DNA of 37,366 bases from an uncultured Microbulbifer sp. (GCF_913055755.1 NZ_CAJXKH010000024.1:1-37366); one strand, 5' to 3'. Positions 1 to 7,954 are shown, counted from the stretch's first letter. Translations and numbers: made by a program. Notes: generated by a model from the sequence alone, not told the origin.

Positions 1-243
1 GGGAATCATCTGTTCGAGCACATCGTCCAGGGATTCCAGGTCTTTGAAATAGGCGGCGAAGGCGCGGTCGAATTTATCGAAGTGCTTTTCGTCTTTGATC
101 AGACAGGTGCGGGCGAGGAAGTAGAAATCGTCCAGGTTCGCGTACACCAGGCGTTGCTGCAGGGCTTCCAGCAACGAGAGCAGCTCGGTGATGGAAACCG
201 GAAGTTGATAGCGGCGGAGGTTCAGGAAAAAGCCAATGAGCAT
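1..243 (-). CDS. CoxE-like vWA domain protein, N-terminal part (cut by window edge)
   Basis: This reading frame starts with ATG at 243 and runs off the left end after 81 codons. The visible protein begins MLIGFFLNLRRYQLPVS and continues with a leucine-rich helical region (ITELLSLLEALQQ) and a segment with FYFLARTCLIKDEKHFDKFD. This matches the conserved N-terminus of CoxE-like proteins that carry a von Willebrand factor A domain further downstream, outside this window. Such proteins are usual partners of MoxR ATPases and are thought to act with them as chaperone-like remodelling pairs. The next gene upstream on the same strand is moxR-like, which supports the call. The ribosome binding site is weak. 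The gap to moxR is unusually wide for such a pair because a structured repeat (279-395) lies in it. Confidence 0.7.
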   Translation of the reverse strand, partial: MLIGFFLNLRRYQLPVSITELLSLLEALQQRLVYANLDDFYFLARTCLIKDEKHFDKFDRAFAAYFKDLESLDDVLEQMIP

Positions 244-278
244 AGCGTTCGCGCAACGAAGTCAAATATTCGGGAGAA

Positions 279-395
279 GGCGGCGATACCGGGTGGGGCT
301 TTGTGGGACCTTCACCGCCATGGATGGCGGTGCAGAGCCCCCAGGGATGGGTACACGGCGTGTCCCACAAAGCCCCACCCGGTAGCGCCGCCGCC
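279..395 (+). repeat. Structured inverted-repeat element, copy A
   Basis: Two outer arms of about 31 bases (279-309 and 362-392) are almost perfect reverse complements, with one conserved A/G mismatch. Inside them lies a second perfect hairpin: CACCGCCAT (313-321), two bases, then ATGGCGGTG (324-332). Between the inner hairpin and the right arm is an asymmetric linker at 335-363 that reads GAGCCCCCAGGGATGGGT and then ACACGGCGTGTC. The same architecture and linker recur in copy B at 1400-1513. No transposase or target-site duplication is evident. The orientation given follows the linker. Confidence 0.85.
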
Positions 396-410
396 ACAGG
401 ACTATCTACG

Positions 411-1256
411 TCAGCGCCCCTCCCTGCGAGCCATAAACGCCAGACGCTCAAGCATATGTACGTCCTGCTCATTCTTCAGCAGCGCGCCGTACAGCGGCGG
501 AATCGCGGATTTCGCATCGCGGTTTTTCAACACTTCCTCGGGAATATCATCCGCCAGCAACAGCTTCAGCCAATCGATCAGCTCCGAAGTTGAAGGCTTC
601 TTCTTCAATCCAGGCACCTCGCGGATCTGGAAGAAAATATCCATCGCCTCCGCCACCAGGTTCTTCTTGATATCCGGGTAATGCACATCCACGATCTTAT
701 GCATCGTCTCCCGATCCGGGAAACTGATGTAATGGAAAAAGCAGCGGCGCAGGAACGCATCCGGCAGCTCCTTTTCATTGTTCGACGTAATAATCACAAT
801 TGGACGCTGCTTCGCCGTAATCGTCTCCCCCGTCTCATAGACGAAAAACTGCATACGGTCGATTTCCACCAGCAGATCGTTCGGGAACTCAATGTCCGCC
901 TTATCGATCTCATCGATCAGCAACACCACCCGCTCATCCGCCTCAAAGGCCTCCCACAACTTACCCTTCTTGATGTAATTGCGGATATCGTGGACCTTAT
1001 CCACCCCCAGCTGAGAGTCCCGCAGACGGGAAACCGCATCGTACTCGTACAGCCCCTGCTGCGCCTTGGTGGTCGACTTGATATGCCACTGGATCAGCCG
1101 CAAACCCAGACTGCGCGCCACCTCCTCCGCCAACAGAGTCTTACCGGTACCCGGCTCCCCCTTGATCAGCAGCGGACGCTCAAGAGTGACCGCCGCGTCG
1201 ACCGCCATCTGCAGATCGCCCGTCGCAACGTAACTGTCGGTTCCCGTGAATTTCAT
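411..1256 (-). CDS. MoxR-family AAA+ ATPase
   Basis: This is a 281-residue MoxR-type AAA+ ATPase, a cytoplasmic ATP-driven remodelling protein thought to act as a chaperone for, or activator of, a partner protein with a vWA domain. Visible motifs are Walker A GEPGTGKT (residues 33-40), Walker B LLIDEID (112-118), sensor 1 TSNN (157-160) and an arginine-finger region FLRRC (168-172). I chose ATG at 1256, giving MKFTGTDSYV, because family members begin there and GGTGA lies just upstream. The frame is open to 1364, but the extra residues look non-homologous. The downstream gene on the same strand is the CoxE-like vWA partner. The pair is separated by repeat copy A, and copy B lies upstream. The specific client is unknown. 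Confidence 0.9.
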   Translation of the reverse strand: MKFTGTDSYVATGDLQMAVDAAVTLERPLLIKGEPGTGKTLLAEEVARSLGLRLIQWHIKSTTKAQQGLYEYDAVSRLRDSQLGVDKVHDIRNYIKKGKLWEAFEADERVVLLIDEIDKADIEFPNDLLVEIDRMQFFVYETGETITAKQRPIVIITSNNEKELPDAFLRRCFFHYISFPDRETMHKIVDVHYPDIKKNLVAEAMDIFFQIREVPGLKKKPSTSELIDWLKLLLADDIPEEVLKNRDAKSAIPPLYGALLKNEQDVHMLERLAFMARREGR

Positions 1257-1399
1257 GCGCATTTCACCATGGATTCGTTCGAAATTTGCACCATGGTAAA
1301 GGATCGGGGAAGGCTCGCCAAAGGCGGAATCGGCCAGATTGGGTGACGGCAGCGGCCGCAGCACCTCAGTTAGGTAAGGAAATTCAAACTATCGGCGAA

Positions 1400-1513
1400 G
1401 GTGCCGATACCGGGGGATACCTTGTGAGACCTTCGAAAACAGGGACGTTTTCGAAGAGCCCCCATGGATGGGTTCACGGCGTGTCTCACAAGGTAGCCCC
1501 CGGTAGCGGCACC
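1400..1513 (+). repeat. Structured inverted-repeat element, copy B
   Basis: This has the same plan as copy A. The outer arms at 1400-1430 and 1483-1513 pair over about 31 bases with two A/G mismatches, one of them at the same place as in copy A. The inner hairpin is CTTCGAAAAC (1431-1440) and GTTTTCGAAG (1447-1456), perfect over ten bases, with a sequence unrelated to that of copy A. The linker at 1456-1485 (GAGCCCCCATGGATGGGT then TCACGGCGTGTC) is nearly identical to copy A. Where the outer arms differ between copies, both sides change together, so pairing is kept. Confidence 0.85.
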
Positions 1514-1564
1514 GCCACCGAACCTAGCTACGTGAACGAAAAAGAGAACTGAGGATATCTAGAA

Positions 1565-2245
1565 TCAGGCAACCTGCGCCCGCCGACGGCGCACCACCTG
1601 GCGGCCCTTGTCGGTGATATACCAGCGGATACCGAGATGGCTGTGGATCTTGCCCACCATCTCCAGCACCAGCAGACTGTTCAACGCCCGCGCCACAGAA
1701 TTGGTCTCCATGCCCCCCTCCTGCGCCATCCCCGCCAGCGAACGGAACACACAATCACCATTGTTCAGCAGACCCAGCACATGCAGCGCATTGTCATCCA
1801 GCTTGCGAATCTGATTGAAATCCAGCGTCGGCCCCTGATCAGGATCACCCTCAATCTCATGCTCCAGCAGCGGCATCATCTCCAGCTGCATCGCACGGAT
1901 CTCCTGCTCCAGATTCTCCACCCGCGCACGCGCAATACTCGCATCCCGCAACTGGCGGCGGGCCGCATTGAACACAAACATCCGCGAAGCAATTGCCGCC
2001 AACAGACAGTAACCAGTAAAAATCAGCAGGCGCGAAGGATCACCCTGAATCTCGATCAACAGGTCGCTCTGGGTGAACTTAAGGAAAATCGGCACCATCA
2101 AAGCGCCGCACAACCCCATGATCAGGCAGCGCGCCAGCCCCGCCGGATCCTCCTCGGTAAACAGCATCTGGTAATAATTTACCAGGCCCCCGAGGATACC
2201 GGAGACCAACATAACCGCGGTCAGAATGAGCAGATGGTCGAGCAT
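1565..2245 (-). CDS. Membrane protein, possibly YEATS-associated helix family, with winged-helix-like tail
   Basis: The protein has 226 residues. Hydrophobic helices at about 4-24, 39-55 and 73-92 predict an inner-membrane N-terminal half. A charged, probably coiled-coil stretch (about 95-130) follows. The C-terminal region (about 148-218) contains ALHVLGLLNNGDCVFRSLAG and ends RWYITDKGRQVVRRRR, which reads like a winged-helix fold. The N-terminal pattern GGLVNYY ... RCLIMGLCGALMVPIFL ... SDLL resembles proteins named YEATS-associated helix-containing protein. That name comes from memory of the family and was not tested. The start at 2245 is preceded by AAGGGACAGGG; the longer open frame to 2488 is low-complexity and unlikely to be translated. 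It is separated from moxR by repeat copy B. The biochemical role is unknown. Confidence 0.65.
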   Translation of the reverse strand: MLDHLLILTAVMLVSGILGGLVNYYQMLFTEEDPAGLARCLIMGLCGALMVPIFLKFTQSDLLIEIQGDPSRLLIFTGYCLLAAIASRMFVFNAARRQLRDASIARARVENLEQEIRAMQLEMMPLLEHEIEGDPDQGPTLDFNQIRKLDDNALHVLGLLNNGDCVFRSLAGMAQEGGMETNSVARALNSLLVLEMVGKIHSHLGIRWYITDKGRQVVRRRRAQVA

Positions 2246-2535
2246 CCCTGTCCCTTCATCTTGATTGCACAGCCAATGCCCCTGCTGGCACTTTTTGTGA
2301 TTTGTCTGTATCTGTTTTGCTGTGTCGCGCCCCCCGTCCCCGGGGGCTCCGCCGGAGGCACCCCCCGCTCGCCGATCAAGTGACCGCCCGCAGGGTGACG
2401 CCGGTTCTATTAGATATAGCAGCTGCCGATTAATCGGCGCTGCCGGAAAGGGGAAGGAAGAGAGGATTGGCGCGGTATTCCGCACCAATGGGTCGAAGCG
2501 AGAACGAGAACCACAAGTCAGTACTGACTGGTACT
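2246..2535. other. Spacer without a recognised gene
   Basis: I see no convincing gene in this stretch of just under 300 bases. It holds a GC-rich run around 2328-2370 (CCCCGGGGGCTCC and nearby) with short self-complementary pieces. There is no clean stem followed by a T tract on either strand. The promoter of the minus-strand gene ending at 1565 presumably lies here, but I could not pick a convincing -35/-10 pair. Confidence 0.4.
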
Positions 2536-2901
2536 TTAGTACTGGTCGCTCTCGGTCATGCGACGGTGCTTGCTGCGGTGCAGCATCAGGGAAATGATGC
2601 CAATGATCAGCATCACCGCAAACGCACCACCGGCGGCAAACACCAGGCTCGCGGAAACTTCGGCCGACGCACCGTCCTCCTCGAACAGCGTCTGGTACAC
2701 AAACAGCGGCAGTACCGGAATCGGCGGGCTATCGGGTACCGTGCCCCGGGCCGGCACCAGCAGAACCGTCGCCGCCTCCAGCAACAACAGGTTGCGCAGC
2801 CAGCCCCAGCGCCAGTTGCGCAGGAACCACCACCCCGCCAGCAACAGTACCACTACACCACCGGCGTAAATCGCCCAGGCAAGCTTGAATTCTTCCGTCA
2901 T
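2536..2901 (-). CDS. Small inner-membrane protein of unknown function
   Basis: This 121-residue protein begins MTEEFKLAWAIYAGG. It has a hydrophobic helix at about 8-28, a second weakly hydrophobic region near 40-50 and a strong C-terminal helix (FAAGGAFAVMLIIGIISLML) followed by basic residues. It is probably an inner-membrane protein. It follows ycgN on the same strand with only 16 bases between the ycgN stop and this start, so the two are likely cotranscribed. I chose ATG at 2901; an upstream start at 2931 in the same frame would overlap ycgN and looks less likely. Small membrane proteins at this position next to ycgN occur in related gammaproteobacteria, but I know no assigned function. 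Confidence 0.7.
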   Translation of the reverse strand: MTEEFKLAWAIYAGGVVVLLLAGWWFLRNWRWGWLRNLLLLEAATVLLVPARGTVPDSPPIPVLPLFVYQTLFEEDGASAEVSASLVFAAGGAFAVMLIIGIISLMLHRSKHRRMTESDQY

Positions 2902-2917
2902 AGTCTTTGCTTCTTGC

Positions 2918-3370
2918 TTATTCGTCACCAACCCAGGTGACGATATGTTCCTGAAAATCGTCCGGGTGTACCTGGTCTTCGCTGATCACCTGGTCCTGCA
3001 CCGAAATACCTGCCGTATGTACCGAGCCCGGATCACCGGACACCAGCGGGTGCCAGCTCGCCAGCGGCCGCCCCTCTGCCAGAGTGCGGTAAGCGCAGGT
3101 CGCAGGCAGCCAGGCAAATCCTGTGGCATCTTTCGGGGTCAGCTGGATGCAATCCGGCACATACTTTTTGCGTTCCGGGTAATTGCTGCAGCGGCAACTG
3201 TGGGTATCCAGCAGGCGACAGGAAACACAGGTGGTGTAGACCTCCAGGGTTTCCTCGTCTTCCAGGCGGTGCAGGCAACAGCGGCCGCAACCGTCGCAGA
3301 GGGACTCCCACTCCGCCTCGGTCATTTCCTCCAGGCTTTTGCGCTGCCAGAACGGTGTTTGACTAACCAC
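2918..3370 (-). CDS. ycgN: YcgN-family CxxCxxCC protein
   Basis: This 150-residue protein matches the UPF0260/YcgN family. The N-terminal motif FWQRKSLEEMTEAEWESLC leads into the cysteine cluster CDGCGRCC, followed by further cysteines in TTCVSCRLLD and CRCSNY. The cysteine pattern suggests metal or iron-sulfur binding, but the family has no established reaction. The likely start is GTG at 3370, 13 bases beyond the ycgL stop and just before SQTPFW, which aligns with the usual family N-terminus. An ATG at 3433 in the same frame would overlap ycgL by 50 bases. It is part of the recR-rnd-ycgL-ycgN run. Confidence 0.85.
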   Translation of the reverse strand: MVSQTPFWQRKSLEEMTEAEWESLCDGCGRCCLHRLEDEETLEVYTTCVSCRLLDTHSCRCSNYPERKKYVPDCIQLTPKDATGFAWLPATCAYRTLAEGRPLASWHPLVSGDPGSVHTAGISVQDQVISEDQVHPDDFQEHIVTWVGDE

Positions 3371-3383
3371 GACAGTTACCCAC

Positions 3384-3674
3384 TCAGCCGCGCGGCAGCT
3401 TGCTGTTCTGCGCGGCAATCGCCCGCATTTCATCGTCGGCTACCGGCGGCATCTGCAAATAGTAGCCCTGTTCCTGCAGCGCGTTCATGACCTTGTCCAC
3501 ATCTGCGCGTGCCAGTTTGCGTTCCGGTGTCAACAACAGTGTGGTGACGTGCACCGGCTTGCCGAACAGTTGCTGCAGTTTTTCCGGCACCGCCTGCATA
3601 CCCTGCTGCTTGCATACATAAAGATACATTTCCGATTCCCGCGGGCTGCGGTAGATATCGCACAGGGTTTTCAT
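3384..3674 (-). CDS. ycgL: YcgL-domain protein
   Basis: This 96-residue protein begins MKTLCDIYRSPRESEMYLYV and contains LFGKPVHVTTLLLTPERKLARAD, the recognised signature of the small YcgL family, which has an alpha/beta fold and unknown function. The ATG overlaps the rnd stop by one base (TGATG at 3672-3676), which indicates translational coupling with the ribonuclease D gene. The ycgN gene follows after a short gap. The rnd-ycgL-ycgN order is shared with other gammaproteobacteria, which supports the identification, but the sequence does not reveal a role. Confidence 0.9.
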   Translation of the reverse strand: MKTLCDIYRSPRESEMYLYVCKQQGMQAVPEKLQQLFGKPVHVTTLLLTPERKLARADVDKVMNALQEQGYYLQMPPVADDEMRAIAAQNSKLPRG

Positions 3675-4810
3675 CAGTTACCTCTCAATTGCGCCAGATG
3701 TGCCAGCAGCGGTTCGCCAATCACCTCGCGACGCCAGCCCAGCAGGCGCCCTTCAAGCTGCGGTTTTTCGGCCTGCACCAGCGTTTCCAGCTCCTTCTTG
3801 CGCACCAGGATTTCCGGGGGCAGCGCCTTGGCTTCCGCCAGTTCGCCGGCCTTTTTGCGCAGGGATTTCAGCTGGTCGCCCTGCTGCCGGTTCAGTGGCT
3901 GCGGCAGGGCCGGAGGAATGTCCGTCCTTTCCGCGGCGCGGGCAATCAGTTGCAGCAGGGTTTCACCGTAAACCCGCAGGGTTTTGCCCTCCAGCCCGGG
4001 CTGGGAAAGCGTGGCCAGGTATTTCGGCATCGCCTGTGCCAGCGACAGGCAGACATTTTCCTTCAGCAGGTGGTTGCGCGGCACGTCCTGCAGGCGCGCC
4101 TCGCGTTCGCGCCAGGCACACAGGTCCTGCAACACCGCCAGCTGCGCCCCCTTGAGGCGCCAGGCGCCCTTGGCACGCTGGTAATAGAGTTCCGGCGGCT
4201 CGGGATTTTTCGCCGCCTGTACCAGGGCCGCGCAATCTTCCTGCAGCCATTCCAGCCGCCCCAGCTCGCGCAACTGCTTGAGCAGCATGCCGTACACCAG
4301 CGGCAGCCAGGCCACGTCCAGTGCGGCATAATTTTTCTGCGATTCGCTGAGCGGTCGCTGCAGCCAGTCGGACCGGGTTTCGCTTTTCGGCAGGTCGATC
4401 TGCAGCAGCTTCTGTACCGTCGCCGCATAGCCGAGACCCGCGCCCATATTGGTCAGCGCGGCGGCGATCTGGGTATCGAAAATCGGTTCCGGAATGGCAC
4501 CCAGCAGGCGGTCGAGGGTTTCCAGGTCCTCACTGCAGGAGTGCATCACCTTGATCACCCGGGTGTCGAGCATCAGCTCCCGCAGGGGTTCCAGGTTATC
4601 GATCGCCAGGTTGTCGATCAGATAGCTGTGTTTACCATCGCCAATCTGCACCAGCGCCGGCAGCGGATAAAAGGTGCGGCTGCGCATAAATTCGGTGTCC
4701 AGCGCCACCGCGCTCTGCTCGCGCCAGCGGGCGCAGAGCTCTGCCAGTTGCGCGCTGGAGTCGATCCAGATCGGGCGGGTGTCCACCAGTTGTTTGCTTA
4801 CCTGCTGCAT
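3674..4810 (-). CDS. rnd: Ribonuclease D
   Basis: This is a 378-residue 3'-to-5' exoribonuclease that trims tRNA precursors and other structured RNAs in the cytoplasm. The DEDDy exonuclease residues are visible: Asp and Glu in ALDTEF (residues 38 and 40), Asp in HSCSEDLE (about 95) and the YAALD motif with Tyr161 and Asp165. The C-terminal half carries helical HRDC-type regions. ATG at 4810 overlaps the recR stop by one base; the frame also contains a GTG one codon upstream. The downstream ycgL start overlaps the rnd stop in the same way, so recR, rnd and ycgL are probably translated in a coupled series. Confidence 0.95.
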   Translation of the reverse strand: MQQVSKQLVDTRPIWIDSSAQLAELCARWREQSAVALDTEFMRSRTFYPLPALVQIGDGKHSYLIDNLAIDNLEPLRELMLDTRVIKVMHSCSEDLETLDRLLGAIPEPIFDTQIAAALTNMGAGLGYAATVQKLLQIDLPKSETRSDWLQRPLSESQKNYAALDVAWLPLVYGMLLKQLRELGRLEWLQEDCAALVQAAKNPEPPELYYQRAKGAWRLKGAQLAVLQDLCAWREREARLQDVPRNHLLKENVCLSLAQAMPKYLATLSQPGLEGKTLRVYGETLLQLIARAAERTDIPPALPQPLNRQQGDQLKSLRKKAGELAEAKALPPEILVRKKELETLVQAEKPQLEGRLLGWRREVIGEPLLAHLAQLRGN

Positions 4811-5409
4811 CACAATACCGTGCGGCTGTTGAAGGCGTGGGCGAGGGTGCCGCCATCGATGTATTCCAGCTCTCCGCCGATGGGCACGCCGTGGGCAATA
4901 CGGCTCACCGCAACCCCCTTGGCGCGGGCGCGCTCGGCAATAAACTGCGCGGTGGCCTCCCCTTCCACGGTGGGGTTGGTGGCGATGATCAGCTCACTGA
5001 TCGACTCCCCTTCACTGCCCAGGCGCTCATTCAACAGGTCCAGCCCCAGATCTGCGGGGCCGATGCCATCAATGGGTGACAGGTGCCCGTGGAGCACAAA
5101 ATAGAGCCCGTGGTAGTTCCCCGCCTGTTCGATGGCGAGCACGTCTGCCGGCGTTTCCACCACACACATCAGCGCATGATCCCGCCGGCTGTTGTCACAC
5201 AGGCTACAGACGGGCTGCTCGGTAAGGGTGCGACACTTGCTGCAGCGGCCCACCTTTTCCACCGCCTGCTGCAGGGAACTGGCGAGCAGTCCCGCGGCAT
5301 CGCGGTCTTTCTCCAGCAGGTACATGGCCATGCGCTGGGCGGACTTGGGTCCGACACCCGGCAGGCAGCGCAGTGCGCGAATCAGGTCTTCAATCAGGGG
5401 GCTGAACAT
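4810..5409 (-). CDS. recR: Recombination protein RecR
   Basis: This 199-residue protein is the RecR component of the RecFOR system, which helps load RecA at gapped DNA. It shows the N-terminal helix-hairpin-helix ([13 protein letters not shown], about 16-28), a four-cysteine zinc motif (Cys56, Cys59, Cys68, Cys71) and a Toprim domain (about 79-175) containing VVETPAD and [12 protein letters not shown]. Length and motif order match the family. It lies downstream of ybaB, the usual order after dnaX. A terminator-like hairpin in the gap suggests partial transcriptional separation. The rnd start overlaps its stop. Confidence 0.97.
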   Translation of the reverse strand: MFSPLIEDLIRALRCLPGVGPKSAQRMAMYLLEKDRDAAGLLASSLQQAVEKVGRCSKCRTLTEQPVCSLCDNSRRDHALMCVVETPADVLAIEQAGNYHGLYFVLHGHLSPIDGIGPADLGLDLLNERLGSEGESISELIIATNPTVEGEATAQFIAERARAKGVAVSRIAHGVPIGGELEYIDGGTLAHAFNSRTVL

Positions 5410-5443
5410 AAATACGTTTTCTATCGGGAGCGTGGGTAAACAA

Positions 5444-5464
5444 AAGGGCCCGCTTGGGGCCCTT
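5444..5464 (-). terminator. Intrinsic terminator between ybaB and recR
   Basis: A perfect 8-base stem, AAGGGCCC (5444-5451) and GGGCCCTT (5457-5464), encloses a 5-base loop. Read on the minus strand it is followed by TTTTGTTT. It lies 20 bases past the ybaB stop and 35 bases before the recR start, so it may reduce read-through from dnaX-ybaB into recR and the genes beyond. Confidence 0.75.
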
Positions 5465-5484
5465 GCCGCTTTCGCCTCGGGACC

Positions 5485-5835
5485 TCAGCCAAACGGGAAC
5501 TTGAAACCCTCGGGGAGGTTCATGCCCGCGGCCAGGCCGCCCATCTGTTCTTTCTGCAATTTCTGCTGTGCTTCCTCTACCCGGCGCACGGTGTCATTCA
5601 CCGCTGCGGCCAGCAGGTCCTCCAGCATTTCCTTGTCTTCGGTCAGCAGGCTAGGGTCAATGTTCACCGAGGTTACATCGTGACGCCCGCTCATGGTGAC
5701 CTTCACCATACCGGCACCGGCCTCGCCGGTTACCCGCAGGTCTGCCAGCTCTTTCTGCATTTTTTCCATGCGTTCCTGCATATCGGCCTGCATTTTCTGG
5801 GCCTGCTGCATGATATCGCCGAAACCTTTCATCAT
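5485..5835 (-). CDS. ybaB: YbaB/EbfC nucleoid-associated protein
   Basis: This 116-residue protein begins [23 protein letters not shown], the long N-terminal helix typical of the YbaB/EbfC family. It continues with the conserved [22 protein letters not shown] core. Family members are small dimeric DNA-binding proteins. It sits 40 bases downstream of dnaX and upstream of recR, the classic dnaX-ybaB-recR order. GGTGA lies six bases before the chosen ATG. A terminator-like hairpin follows the gene. Its physiological role is less certain than its family. Confidence 0.95.
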   Translation of the reverse strand: MMKGFGDIMQQAQKMQADMQERMEKMQKELADLRVTGEAGAGMVKVTMSGRHDVTSVNIDPSLLTEDKEMLEDLLAAAVNDTVRRVEEAQQKLQKEQMGGLAAGMNLPEGFKFPFG

Positions 5836-5875
5836 TTATTCACCGCTTCGTTCAAGTTGATATAACCCCGCGCGA

Positions 5876-7954
5876 TCAACCCAAATACTCTACCGATTCG
5901 GGGATCAGCTGCGCGCCGAGTTCCGACTGCAGGTCCTGCACCAGCGGGTCACTGCTCAGTGCGTCGCGGGCGGACTGCAGCTGCGCCTCCTTGGTGGCTG
6001 CCACCAGGCGAGCCGGGGTCCCGCCCTGCACCTGGCCGACCTGGATCTGCACCACCAGGGGCTGCCGGAAAAAGTCTCCCAGCACGTCCGCGAGGCGGCG
6101 CTGGTGGCCCTCGTCGTACAGGCTGCTGAACGACTGGTCCAAGGTAAAAGAAAGTATATTGTCCTGCCGCCCCAGCAACTCCAGGTGCGAGGCAATGGAA
6201 TGCAGGATGCCGGTCACCCCCAGCTGCGGGTACATGGCTGGCCAGCTGCCCGGGGTCAGGGCCTCCAGGCGCGCCGCCGGCGCGGGCTGGGCCTCGGGCT
6301 GGGGCGCGCGCGCCGGGGGCGGCTCGACCGGCGCCGGCGGTGTGGATTCCACCGCGGCCACCTGCTGACGCAGGCGCTCGCGCATTTCCGCCCGGGTATC
6401 CGCGGCCGGCTCTGTCACCGGGGGCGCTTCTACCGCTGCCGCGGGGTTCGGCTGCTGGAATGGCTGCGGCGCGGGCTCTTCCCACGGCGGCAAGTCATCC
6501 GCCGGTTGTGGCTGCGGTTCTGGCTGCCGGGACTGCGGCGCTGGCTGCTGCATCTGTGGTGCAGGCTGCTGCGCTTCTGGCGCTACGGCAACCTCGGGTT
6601 CCGGCACTGCCGCTTCTGCGGGGGCGGGAGCGGGTTCGCCGGCAGGCGCAGTGGGCATCCCGGCGCTGGCAGTGCCTGTATTGGCACCTGCGTTCATATC
6701 GCGGTCGCCGGCAACCGCCGGCTCGGGCTCAGCCTGGGACTTTTTTACCGTTTCAGCCTCGGCATCCACTGCGGGTTCCGGTGCCCGCGCCACCGCCGCG
6801 GCTTGCGGCGCGTCGCCACTGGCGGCTGCGGCAGAAGCGCCGATTCTGGCCGTCGGAATATTTGCCACGCCCTGGGGCTTGAACGCCAGCATGCGCAACA
6901 GAGCCATTTCGAAGCCGCCGCGAGGGTCCGGCGCCAGGGGCAGGTCGCGGCGGGCTAGCAGCGCCATCTGGTAATAGAGCTGTACGTTTTCACTGGCGAT
7001 GGTCGCCGCGTGCTGCTGCAACAGCTCGGCATCCCCGAGGGCATTGTCGACCGCCTGCGGCAGCACCTGGGCAATGGCGATACGGTGGAGAATGGATGCC
7101 AGCTCGGCCAGCGCGGCGCTGTAATCCGGCGCCTGTTCCGAAAGCTCATTCACCGCACTAAACAACGCGCCCGGATCTTCCGCAGCCAGAGCCTGCACCA
7201 GCTTCCACACCAGGGCACTGTCGAGGGTGCCCAGCATGGCGCGGACTTCGCCCTCGCTGATCTTGCCGCCGCCGAAGGCGATGGCCTGGTCGGTAAGGCT
7301 CATGGCATCGCGCATACTGCCATCCGCCGCTCGCCCCAGGTGCCAGAGCGCGGCCTCTTCGAATGGCACCAGCTCTTTTTCCAGCACGTAGCGCAGGTGG
7401 TCCACCACCCGCTCGGGGCTCATGTTCTTGAGGTTGAACTGCAGGCAGCGCGACAGCACGGTCACCGGGAGTTTCTGCGGGTCGGTGGTCGCGAGCAGGA
7501 ATTTGACGTGGGGCGGCGGCTCTTCCAAGGTTTTTAGCAGCGCGTTGAACGAGCTGTTGGACAGCATGTGCACCTCGTCGATCAGGTACACCTTGTAGCG
7601 CCCCCGTGTCGGCGCATACTGCACATTTTCCAGCAGCTCCCGGGTGTCCTCGACCTTGGTGCGGGAGGCGGCGTCCACCTCGATCAGGTCGACGAAACGG
7701 CCATCGGCAATCTCCGTACACACGGAACACTGGCCGCAGGGCTCGGAACTGACGCCGGTCTCGCAGTTGAGGCACTTGGCCAGAATCCGCGCGATGGTGG
7801 TCTTGCCCACCCCCCGGGTACCGGCAAACAGGTAGGCGTGATGCAGGCGATTGTTGTCCAGGGCGTTGATCAGGGCCTGGAGCACATGCTCCTGACCGAC
7901 CATTTCCCGAAACAACCTTGGCCGCCACTTGCGCGCCAGTACTTGATAACTCAT
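5876..7954 (-). CDS. dnaX: DNA polymerase III subunits tau/gamma
   Basis: This is the 692-residue tau subunit, the clamp-loader ATPase of the replicative polymerase. Visible features are Walker A GTRGVGKT (45-52), a zinc-binding cysteine set (Cys64, 73, 76, 79), Walker B LIDEVH (124-129), sensor region LLATTDP (153-159) and the arginine finger SRC (168-170). A long Pro/Ala/Gln/Glu-rich linker (about 390-580) precedes the C-terminal tau domain that binds the polymerase and helicase. Start ATG at 7954 has GGAG about eight bases upstream; the frame stays open to 8203 but that extension has no family similarity. An in-phase A AAA AAG heptamer at codons 403-405 predicts a 408-residue gamma product by -1 frameshifting. 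The gene heads the dnaX-ybaB-recR run. Confidence 0.97.
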   Translation of the reverse strand: MSYQVLARKWRPRLFREMVGQEHVLQALINALDNNRLHHAYLFAGTRGVGKTTIARILAKCLNCETGVSSEPCGQCSVCTEIADGRFVDLIEVDAASRTKVEDTRELLENVQYAPTRGRYKVYLIDEVHMLSNSSFNALLKTLEEPPPHVKFLLATTDPQKLPVTVLSRCLQFNLKNMSPERVVDHLRYVLEKELVPFEEAALWHLGRAADGSMRDAMSLTDQAIAFGGGKISEGEVRAMLGTLDSALVWKLVQALAAEDPGALFSAVNELSEQAPDYSAALAELASILHRIAIAQVLPQAVDNALGDAELLQQHAATIASENVQLYYQMALLARRDLPLAPDPRGGFEMALLRMLAFKPQGVANIPTARIGASAAAASGDAPQAAAVARAPEPAVDAEAETVKKSQAEPEPAVAGDRDMNAGANTGTASAGMPTAPAGEPAPAPAEAAVPEPEVAVAPEAQQPAPQMQQPAPQSRQPEPQPQPADDLPPWEEPAPQPFQQPNPAAAVEAPPVTEPAADTRAEMRERLRQQVAAVESTPPAPVEPPPARAPQPEAQPAPAARLEALTPGSWPAMYPQLGVTGILHSIASHLELLGRQDNILSFTLDQSFSSLYDEGHQRRLADVLGDFFRQPLVVQIQVGQVQGGTPARLVAATKEAQLQSARDALSSDPLVQDLQSELGAQLIPESVEYLG
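6707..6760 (-). promoter_or_regulatory. Predicted programmed -1 frameshift site in dnaX
   Basis: On the minus strand, GTA AAA AAG (6748-6740) places the slippery heptamer A AAA AAG exactly in the zero frame. After a -1 slip the codons are GTC CCA GGC TGA, so translation would stop at 6731-6729 and give a 408-residue gamma-like product. A Shine-Dalgarno-like GAGG (6760-6757) lies ten bases upstream of the heptamer, as in Escherichia coli dnaX. Downstream, a perfect 6-base stem GCCGGC / GCCGGC (6722-6717 and 6712-6707) is present but starts 17 bases past the heptamer, farther than usual. Confidence 0.75.

Noticed and set aside
1286..1552. Small protein encoded within repeat copy B
   Set aside because: The frame is made mostly of repeat arms and linker, and the copies differ by changes that keep base pairing and not codons.
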